IMG/VR virus record: IMGVR_UViG_3300030389_002283
Coordinates: 1 to 47,143 of that record
From: a virus
Reading direction: 5' to 3' (one strand)
DNA: 47,143 nucleotides
The translations under genes were made by a program, and so were the position numbers. Below the pieces are notes generated by a model. That model was not told the DNA's origin and made no database searches. It worked only from the letters and a program-made list of their open reading frames with translations. Shown here one piece after another: positions 38,172-44,900 of the stretch; position 1 is the stretch's first letter, and every line of letters starts with the position of its first letter.

Positions 38172-38198
38172 TTATTGTGCTAGGATACAAACTGGAAT

Positions 38199-38210
38199 AC
38201 TATATATAGT
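38199..38210. repeat. Palindrome ACTATATATAGT before protease gene
   Basis: A perfect 12-bp palindrome in the 42-base gap between the MuF and protease genes, four bases before the ATG at 38214. It may be a -10 region or small hairpin affecting translation of the protease-capsid block. Confidence 0.35.
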
Positions 38211-38213
38211 TAA

Positions 38214-39245
38214 ATGCCTATACCGAAACCTAAACCAAGCGAAAGTAGGCAACAGTTTATGTCAAGGTGTATGGGAGATAAAACGATGACAGACGAATAT
38301 AAACCAAACCAAAGAATGGCAATCTGTTCTAGTCAGTACAAATCAAAAGAGGAAGAATCCTCAGAATCCAAACGAGAATTACGAAAGGATGTCTTTACTA
38401 CGCAGAGAGAAGCTGAAGCAAGGGCAGAAGAAATAGGTTGTGTGGGTTTTCACTCACATGACGAAAATGGCAGAAAAATATATATGCCATGTGAAACTCA
38501 CACTGATTATGTCAGATTAATAGGAGAAGATGTTAAAGATGATGAAAAATCAAACCTTGATAATGTAGAGGAACTTTTTGACATTGAGCCTTTCATTGTT
38601 AAAACAGAAATTAAAACAATCAAAGAAGATGAAGAAAATGAGGAAGGAACTTTTGAAGGATATGCGTCTGTCTTTAACAAGGCGGATTTAGGAAATGATG
38701 TAGTTGTTTCTGGAGCATTTAGAAAGTCCTTAAGAAAAAAAGGCGCAAAAGCTGTAAAACTTTTATATCAACACAAATCAGATATGCCAGTAGGTGTATT
38801 TGAATCAATTAAAGAAGATGAACACGGATTATTTGTCAAAGGGCGTTTAGCTTTAAAAACAGGAGCAGGAAGAGATGCTTTTGAACTTTTAAAAATGGGC
38901 GCATTAGATGGTCTTAGTATTGGATTCAAACCGAATCCGAAAGCAACTTACTACGACAAGCGTACAAAAAAACGTATGCTTGAAGAAGTAGAACTTATGG
39001 AAATATCGCTTGTAACATTTCCTATGAATCCTGATGCGAGGATTAGGCAAGTGAAAGGAGAAGATGTTTCAATAAGGGAATGGGAAAATGGAATGCGAGA
39101 TGCTTTCAATCTTTCACGTTCTGAATCAAAAATTGCTGCAAAAGCAGTGCATGACGCTTTTACTCAACGAGAGGTTGAGCAAGATGCTGAATTAGTACAA
39201 GCTGTACAAAATTTAGGAAAAATTTTTAACTCTTGGAGAAATTAA
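38214..39245 (+). CDS. HK97-type prohead protease
   Basis: A 343-residue maturation protease. The catalytic domain (~residues 140-285) has GTFEGYASVFNKADLGNDVV, VKLLYQHKSDMPVGVFESI with the catalytic His, KMGALDGLSIGFKPNPKA with the catalytic Ser, and EELMEISLVTFPMNPDA. The first ~60 residues (ESRQQFMSRCMGD, EYKPNQRMAICSSQYK) form the small Cys-containing N-terminal module seen in many marine phage proteases. It removes scaffold-like parts of the capsid protein at 39249. Confidence 0.95.
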   Translation: MPIPKPKPSESRQQFMSRCMGDKTMTDEYKPNQRMAICSSQYKSKEEESSESKRELRKDVFTTQREAEARAEEIGCVGFHSHDENGRKIYMPCETHTDYVRLIGEDVKDDEKSNLDNVEELFDIEPFIVKTEIKTIKEDEENEEGTFEGYASVFNKADLGNDVVVSGAFRKSLRKKGAKAVKLLYQHKSDMPVGVFESIKEDEHGLFVKGRLALKTGAGRDAFELLKMGALDGLSIGFKPNPKATYYDKRTKKRMLEEVELMEISLVTFPMNPDARIRQVKGEDVSIREWENGMRDAFNLSRSESKIAAKAVHDAFTQREVEQDAELVQAVQNLGKIFNSWRN

Positions 39246-39248
39246 CTC

Positions 39249-40466
39249 ATGGATAATGAAGTAAAGAGTGCAATTGAGGATATCGGCTACGCTTTTGAGG
39301 AATTCAAAAAAGCTAATGACGAGAAACTTGAAGCACTAGAAAAAGGTAAGAGTTATGATGGTTTACTTGACGAAAAACTTGCGAAAATTGAAGAAAAGAT
39401 GGACGCATTTGAGCCAATAAACCAGAAAATAACTCAAGCCGAAGCGAATCAAGAGAATATCAAGGAGCAGATTTCTAACTTAGAAACTCTCATAAAGCGT
39501 CCAAACTCAGGAATGGAAGCGAAGCAAATTGATGAAACTCTTATGGCTTTTGACAGCTACTGCAGAAAAGGTCTTGAAGGTCTTACTGAAGTAGAGAAAA
39601 AAGCATTAACTGTATCTAACGACTCCACAGGTGGCTATTTAGCTCCACCAGAGTACGTTAGGGAATTACTTAAAACTGTAACTGAAATAAGCCCTATAAG
39701 GTCTATTGCCAGAGTCAGACAGACTGCACAAAGAAGCATTCAGATTCCAAAAAGAACTGGACAATTCGCAGCGCAGTGGGTTGCTGAAAGTGGCACAAGG
39801 TCAGAAACAGAAGGCTATTTAGTAGGTCTTGAAGAAATACCTGCACACGAGTATTACGCTATGGTGGATATTTCTGAGCAAGACTTAGAAGACTCAGTAT
39901 TTAACTTAGAAGCTGAAATGCAATCAGAATTTTCTGAGCAGTTTGCGAAAGCAGAAGGCACAGCATTTGTTTCAGGTAATGCTGTAGGAAAGCCAGAAGG
40001 ATTTATGACAAATTCAAATGTTTCAGAAGTAAACAGTGGAGCAGCTTCTGCATTGACAGGAGATGGTCTTATTTCATTAGTACACAGCATCAAATCAGAA
40101 TACAGCAGAAATGCAAGTTTTGTTTTCAACAGAAGCACATTAGCTGAAATTAGAAAACTAAAAGACACAGCAGGACAGTATGTATTCCAAGCAGGAATGA
40201 TGCTAACAAGTGGAGTGCCTAATTCAATATTAGGATTCCCATATATCCAAGCTACTGATATGCCAAGTGTGGGAGCAAACAATTTCCCAATAGCATTTGG
40301 TGACTTCAATCGTGGGTATATGATTGTAGATAGAATCGCAATGGCAGTATTACGTGACCCATTCACACAAGCTACATCAGGTAACATTAGATATGTTGCA
40401 AGAAGAAGGGTTGGTGGACAAGTTATTCAATCAGAAGCCATTGTTAAACAAAAAGTTGCAAGTTAA
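39249..40466 (+). CDS. Major capsid protein, HK97 fold
   Basis: A 405-residue protein. The first ~105 residues form an acidic coiled-coil delta domain (EEKMDAFEPINQKITQAEAN) cleaved by the protease. The fold begins near VSNDSTGGYLAPPEYVRELL, with VTEISPIRSIARVRQT, HEYYAMVDISEQDLEDSVFN, SEQFAKAEGTAFVSGNAVGK (typical), and ends in YVARRRVGGQVIQSEAIVKQ. These are the standard HK97 motifs. GGAG lies before ATG 39249. Confidence 0.97.
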   Translation: MDNEVKSAIEDIGYAFEEFKKANDEKLEALEKGKSYDGLLDEKLAKIEEKMDAFEPINQKITQAEANQENIKEQISNLETLIKRPNSGMEAKQIDETLMAFDSYCRKGLEGLTEVEKKALTVSNDSTGGYLAPPEYVRELLKTVTEISPIRSIARVRQTAQRSIQIPKRTGQFAAQWVAESGTRSETEGYLVGLEEIPAHEYYAMVDISEQDLEDSVFNLEAEMQSEFSEQFAKAEGTAFVSGNAVGKPEGFMTNSNVSEVNSGAASALTGDGLISLVHSIKSEYSRNASFVFNRSTLAEIRKLKDTAGQYVFQAGMMLTSGVPNSILGFPYIQATDMPSVGANNFPIAFGDFNRGYMIVDRIAMAVLRDPFTQATSGNIRYVARRRVGGQVIQSEAIVKQKVAS

Positions 40467-40479
40467 GGAGAAATAGCAC

Positions 40480-40944
40480 ATGAAAGATTTAAGTAATAAT
40501 ATCGTACCTGTTGTTTCTTTAGCAGCAGCAGTTAGAACAGCAGCAGCTAATGGTACTGGCGTTGATTTACAAGGTTATGAATCAGCAACTGTATTAGTAG
40601 ATGTGGGCGCAGAAGGAGATACCCTATCAGGTTCTGTATTTTTTGAAGTTTCATTAGAGCATTCTGATGACAATTCATCATTTTCAGACGTTGTACAGGC
40701 TGACATTATTGATGGTACTATTGCCTCAGGTGGAATATTCTTGAAGTTAGATGGTACTACTGGTGGTGACCCAGACTCTGCAGGTGGTATTTTCAGAGTT
40801 GGTTATGTTGGTGGTAAGAGATATCTAAGGGTTGTATTAGCAAAAACTGGTACACACTCAAATGGAACACCTCTTGGCGCAATGATTATAAAAGGTCATG
40901 CAAGACATTCCGACGACAATGCATTTACTGCACACAACGCATAG
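40480..40944 (+). CDS. Probable capsid decoration or structural protein
   Basis: A 154-residue beta-rich protein just after the capsid gene, with AAGGAG before ATG. It has NNIVPVVSLAAAVRTAAANG, DLQGYESATVLVDVGAEGD, VFFEVSLEHSDDNSSFSDV and KRYLRVVLAKTGTHSNGTPL. The pattern V-x-x-E-x-S-D-D-N-S-S-F followed by G-K-R-Y-L-R-V is common in small phage proteins following the capsid gene. It may decorate the head. A strong terminator follows. Confidence 0.65.
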   Translation: MKDLSNNIVPVVSLAAAVRTAAANGTGVDLQGYESATVLVDVGAEGDTLSGSVFFEVSLEHSDDNSSFSDVVQADIIDGTIASGGIFLKLDGTTGGDPDSAGGIFRVGYVGGKRYLRVVLAKTGTHSNGTPLGAMIIKGHARHSDDNAFTAHNA

Positions 40945-40958
40945 TAATTGTGTAATTT

Positions 40959-40976
40959 GGGAGGCTTCGGCCTCCC
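40959..40976 (+). terminator. Intrinsic terminator, GGGAGGC-TTCG-GCCTCCC
   Basis: A 7-bp GC stem with a UUCG tetraloop, followed by ACTTTT. It lies just after the 40944 stop and before the small genes leading to the fibre, so it should reduce their expression relative to the capsid. Confidence 0.85.
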
Positions 40977-40995
40977 ACTTTTAAGGAGAAATAAA

Positions 40996-41154
40996 ATGCC
41001 ATACCATTACGACATGGATAAAGATAAAAGAAAAAAGAAACCGAAAAGAAAAGAAGATATGACCAAAAAGCCAAAAAAACCTATGCAAATGGGTAAAGGA
41101 AATAAACCAAAAAAACCCATGAAAACTTTAGGAGATTATTTAAGAGGTAAATAA
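40996..41154 (+). CDS. Very basic small protein
   Basis: A 52-residue protein from ATG 40996 (AAGGAG before it). It is extremely Lys-rich: DMDKDKRKKKPKRKEDMTKK, then repeated K-x-P-K-K-P blocks, ending TLGDYLRGK. No folded domain is expected. It could neutralise packaged DNA or be a nucleic-acid-binding peptide; I cannot assign a family. Confidence 0.65.
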   Translation: MPYHYDMDKDKRKKKPKRKEDMTKKPKKPMQMGKGNKPKKPMKTLGDYLRGK

Positions 41155-41156
41155 AA

Positions 41157-41492
41157 ATGTCTAAAAAATTTAAAATAATTGTTCCAAAAGCAGGTAGCAA
41201 TGACGAGCTAGGACTAACACAAAAATTGTATGTGTTAGATGAAAAAGTTGAAGCAAAAGAATCATGGCAACAAGATTTAATGCAAACTTTCGTCAGCAAT
41301 GGTTGGGCTATAGAGATTAAAGAAGAAGAACTTTCAGAGGTTGAGGAAGCAGAGCCAGTCAGAGCAAGAAATGACAAAGGACATTATATTGCTGATGACC
41401 CAAACACACCTGATGTCAATGAGGCCTATGTTAGTGGCAAAGCTCCAAAAAAATCAGGACAAACTAAAAAATCCACTAAGAAAAAAAGTTAG
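41157..41492 (+). CDS. Hypothetical virion-region protein
   Basis: A 111-residue protein with a beta start (SKKFKIIVPKAGSNDELG), a helix (EAKESWQQDLMQTFVSNGWA), an acidic patch (KEEELSEVEEAE) and a Lys/Ser-rich tail (SGQTKKSTKKKS). Close behind the basic protein (2-base gap). Function unknown. Confidence 0.65.
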   Translation: MSKKFKIIVPKAGSNDELGLTQKLYVLDEKVEAKESWQQDLMQTFVSNGWAIEIKEEELSEVEEAEPVRARNDKGHYIADDPNTPDVNEAYVSGKAPKKSGQTKKSTKKKS

Positions 41493-41550
41493 TGTGGGAG
41501 CTTCCCCTCCTTAGAAAGAATTTCATATCTCTAGTTCCCACACACTTTTT
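41492..41550 (+). terminator. Long-loop hairpin terminator
   Basis: GTGTGGGA (41492-41499) pairs with TCCCACAC (41536-41543) across a 36-base loop, followed by ACTTTTTG. The stem begins at the stop codon of the preceding gene. Confidence 0.6.
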
Positions 41551-41570
41551 GTTGATGTAAACTAGAGAAA

Positions 41571-41594
41571 GCAGATGCTGAAATGGTAGATACC
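41571..41594 (+). other. tRNA-Leu-like 5' fragment
   Basis: GCAGATGCTGAAATGGTAGA followed by TACC looks like the acceptor 5' strand, D-stem and D-loop of a bacterial tRNA-Leu (consensus ...TGAAATTGGTAGACAC). No matching anticodon arm, variable arm or 3' end follows, so it is not a working tRNA. It may be a relic of an attachment site or tRNA capture, or a chance match. Confidence 0.35.
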
Positions 41595-41616
41595 ATATTT
41601 TATAAGGACAAATATG
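41594..41616 (+). promoter_or_regulatory. Hairpin covering start codon, ribosome site in loop
   Basis: CATATTT (41594-41600) pairs with AAATATG (41610-41616), where the ATG is the start codon at 41614. The nine-base loop TATAAGGAC carries AAGGA. A stem holding the start codon would make translation of this gene and the fibre downstream temperature- or factor-sensitive; this is inference. Confidence 0.45.
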
Positions 41617-41967
41617 AGTGCAGGTTTTCATCATTTCACAATAGAACAAGGTGCTACCTTTAGCAAAGTTTTAACGCTTAAAGATAGTTCCAACACAGTA
41701 ATAAATCTTACAGGCTACGCTAGTGCAGAGATGGACTTACGTGCCGAACAAGACTCATCATCAGAAATATTAACACTAACAACAGCTAATGGCAGGATAG
41801 CATTAGGTGGCTCTGCAGGAACTGTTACTTTAACTATATCGGCTTCTGACACTGCAAACCTGAGTGTGCAAGATGGCGTATATGATTTAGAGATTGTTGA
41901 TGGCTCTAGCAATATTTTTAGGATTTTAGAAGGAACTTTTAGCGTAAGAGGTAATGTAAGCAGATAA
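41614..41967 (+). CDS. Small beta-rich structural protein
   Basis: A 117-residue protein with FHHFTIEQGATFSKVLTLKD, DLRAEQDSSSEILTLTTANG, and GVYDLEIVDGSSNIFRILEG. The pattern F-x-x-x-x-G-A-T-F plus a late G-x-Y-D-L-E resembles small baseplate or fibre-anchor proteins (BppU N-terminal-like) in marine phages. Its TAA overlaps the fibre ATG, so it may attach the fibre to the virion. Confidence 0.65.
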   Translation: MSAGFHHFTIEQGATFSKVLTLKDSSNTVINLTGYASAEMDLRAEQDSSSEILTLTTANGRIALGGSAGTVTLTISASDTANLSVQDGVYDLEIVDGSSNIFRILEGTFSVRGNVSR

Positions 41968-44900
41968 TGGCCATAAGTAGAGTCACAGTATCAGACACCT
42001 CAACAATCAATTCTGTCACTATTACAGATACCAATGCAATATCTGTAGTCACAGTTGGAACACAAGGTCTTAGTGGTCCAAACGCTATACTCGGCAGAAG
42101 TGTGGTGGACTCTACTGCAAGTACCTCAGGCTCACTTTTAATATACGACCATGACAATACACGATGGGAAGATAGTCAAAGCACAAGGTCACAGTCGCTG
42201 ACAGCTAAGTTATTCAATTTACAATTTACTACTGGTGGCGCAACTGTTACTCAAATTTTTGATGAGGATGACATGTCATCAAATAGTGCAACAGGCCTTG
42301 TCACACAACAATCAATCAAAGCCTATGTGGATGCGCAATTAACAGCACAGGATTTGGACTTTCAAGGCGACTCAGGTGGCGCTTTATCCATTGATTTAGA
42401 TAGTGAAACGCTTGATATTGCAGGTGGCACAGGTATTGATACAAGTGGCTCTGGTAATACAATTACAGTTGCCATAGACGCAACTGTTGCCACACTCTCT
42501 GGCGCACAGACTTTGACCAATAAAACAATTGATGCTGACAATAATACCCTTTCAAACATTGAAGTAGATAATTTAAAGTCAGGTGTGTTAGATACTGATA
42601 TATCTTCAGTAGCAGGCACAGATACAACTTTAGCTTCAGCAAAAGCAATCAAAACATATGTGGATGCACAGCTTACTGCACAAGACCTAGATTTTCAGGG
42701 TGATTCAGGAGGTGCATTGTCAATAGACTTAGACTCGGAAACATTAGACATAGCAGGTGGTACTGGTATAGATACTGCAGGCTCAGGTAATGTCCTAACT
42801 GTTAGCATTGATTCCACAGTCGTAACTTTATCAGGCACACAAACACTAACTAACAAAACTTTAACAAGTCCAAAAATAAATGATTCAAATGCAATAACTG
42901 CAACAGGTGCAGAGATAAACATAATTGATGGTGATACTTCTGAATCAGCAGTAGTTATAGTTGATGCTGACCGATTTATTGTCAATGATAGTGGCACAAT
43001 GAAGCAATTAGCAGCTTCAAGAATATCAACATATGTCGCAGGCACAACAGAAACACTAACAAACAAAACAATTAATGCCGACAACAACACAGTTTCAAAT
43101 ATAGAGGTAGATAACTTCAAAGCCTCTGCCATAATCTTGGAATCAGAGGGTATAGGCAGTAATGATAATGACACCACAATTCCAACCTCAGCTGCAGTTA
43201 AAGATTATGTAGATACACAGATTACAGCAGAGGATTTAGATTTAACGTCTGATAGTGGCACAATTGCAATAGACCTTGATAGCGAAACGCTCACAATTGC
43301 AGGTGGCGAAGGAATAGACACATCAGCCACAGGAAACACTCTTACAATAGCTGCCGAAGATGCAACAGCCTCAAATAAGGGTGTGGCCTCTTTTGATTCA
43401 ACAGATTTTACAGTTTCATCAGGTGCAGTCACAGTCAATGCTGAAAGAGTTCAAGATATCGTTGGTGCAATGGTATCTAGCAACACGGAAAATGGTATAT
43501 CAGTTACTTATGAAGATAGTGATGGCACATTAGATTTTGATGTTGCAGACCCAACACTAACTTTTACAGGTGATGTTACTGGCTCTGGCACAATTACAAA
43601 TCTTGCAGATACTTCTTTTGCCCTAACAATTGCAGCAAACTCAGTTGCACTCGGCACAGATACAACAGGAAACTTTGTTCAGGCAATTTCAGGCACTTCA
43701 AATGAGATTGAAGTTAGTGGAAGTGGCTCAGAAGGAGCAACAGTAACAATTGGTCTGCCTGATGATGTGACTATCGGAAACGACTTAATTGTTACAGGTA
43801 ATCTTACTGTTCAAGGAAGCACAACCACATTAAATACTGCGACATTGGATGTGGAAGATAAAAATATTACGCTAAATAAAGGCTCAGGTGATACTAGTGG
43901 CTCTGCTGATGGTGCAGGTATCACTATACAAGATGCGGTAGATGCATCTACTGACGCTACCATTTTGTGGGACGCAAGTGCTGATATATTCAAAACTTCA
44001 CATGGCTTAAGAATAAATGGAGATACCAAAACATTTTCTGTTGGCGCAGGTGGTGATTTCTCACTTGTTCATAATGGCACTGATACTTTTATGGCTAACT
44101 CTACTGGTCATTTTTACATAACCACTACCTCAGATGATAAAGACATAATTTTTAGAACAGATGATGGCTCTGGTGGTGTCGCTGAATACATAACAGTTGA
44201 TGGTAGTCAAGAACGAACTGTTTTTCATAAACCTATAAGAATTGATGATAATGTTGGTTTTAATGTCGGCACAGGAAGTGACTTCCAAATAAGCCATAAT
44301 GGTACAAATAGCATTATTGCAAACCACACAGGAACATTATTCATAACACAAAATGTTGATGATGGTGATTTACAGCTTAGAAGTGACGATGGCTCTGGTG
44401 GAACTACGTCCTATATAACTTTAGATGGTAGTGCAGTTCGTACTGAGTTCCCTAAAGACACAAAACACTCAGATGATGTTAAGGCTTTATTCGGTGGTGG
44501 TAATGACTTAGAAATTTTCCACAGTTCATCTAACAATCATTCAGTAATAAAAGAATCTGGTAGTGGTAATTTAAGAATAAATGCAGATGATTTGATAATT
44601 TATAATACTGCTGTAAATGAAACTAAAGCATCATTTTTAACAGATGGTAGTGTCAGGTTGTTTCATAATGATATTAAAAAGTTTGAAACAACCTCAACAG
44701 GTATAGATGTTACTGGAGCAGTTGTTGCCACAAGCCTAGATATTAGTGGAGACGTTGATGTAGATGGCACTCTTGAAGCAGATGCGATAACTGTCAATGG
44801 CGAAACACTTGCCGAAGTAATAGCTGACACAGTGGGAGCAATGGTCGGCTCAAACACCGAAACAGGAATAACAGTAACATTCAATGATAGTGACAACACT

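Noticed and set aside
41571-41650. Complete tRNA-Leu gene
   Set aside because: Only the 5' half resembles tRNA-Leu. No 7-base anticodon loop, T-arm or matching acceptor 3' strand follows.
42362-43177. Long minus-strand frames within the fibre gene
   Set aside because: They are mirror images of Asp/Ser/Thr-rich repeats on the + strand and give low-complexity Val/Pro/Ser proteins without starts of quality or ribosome sites.
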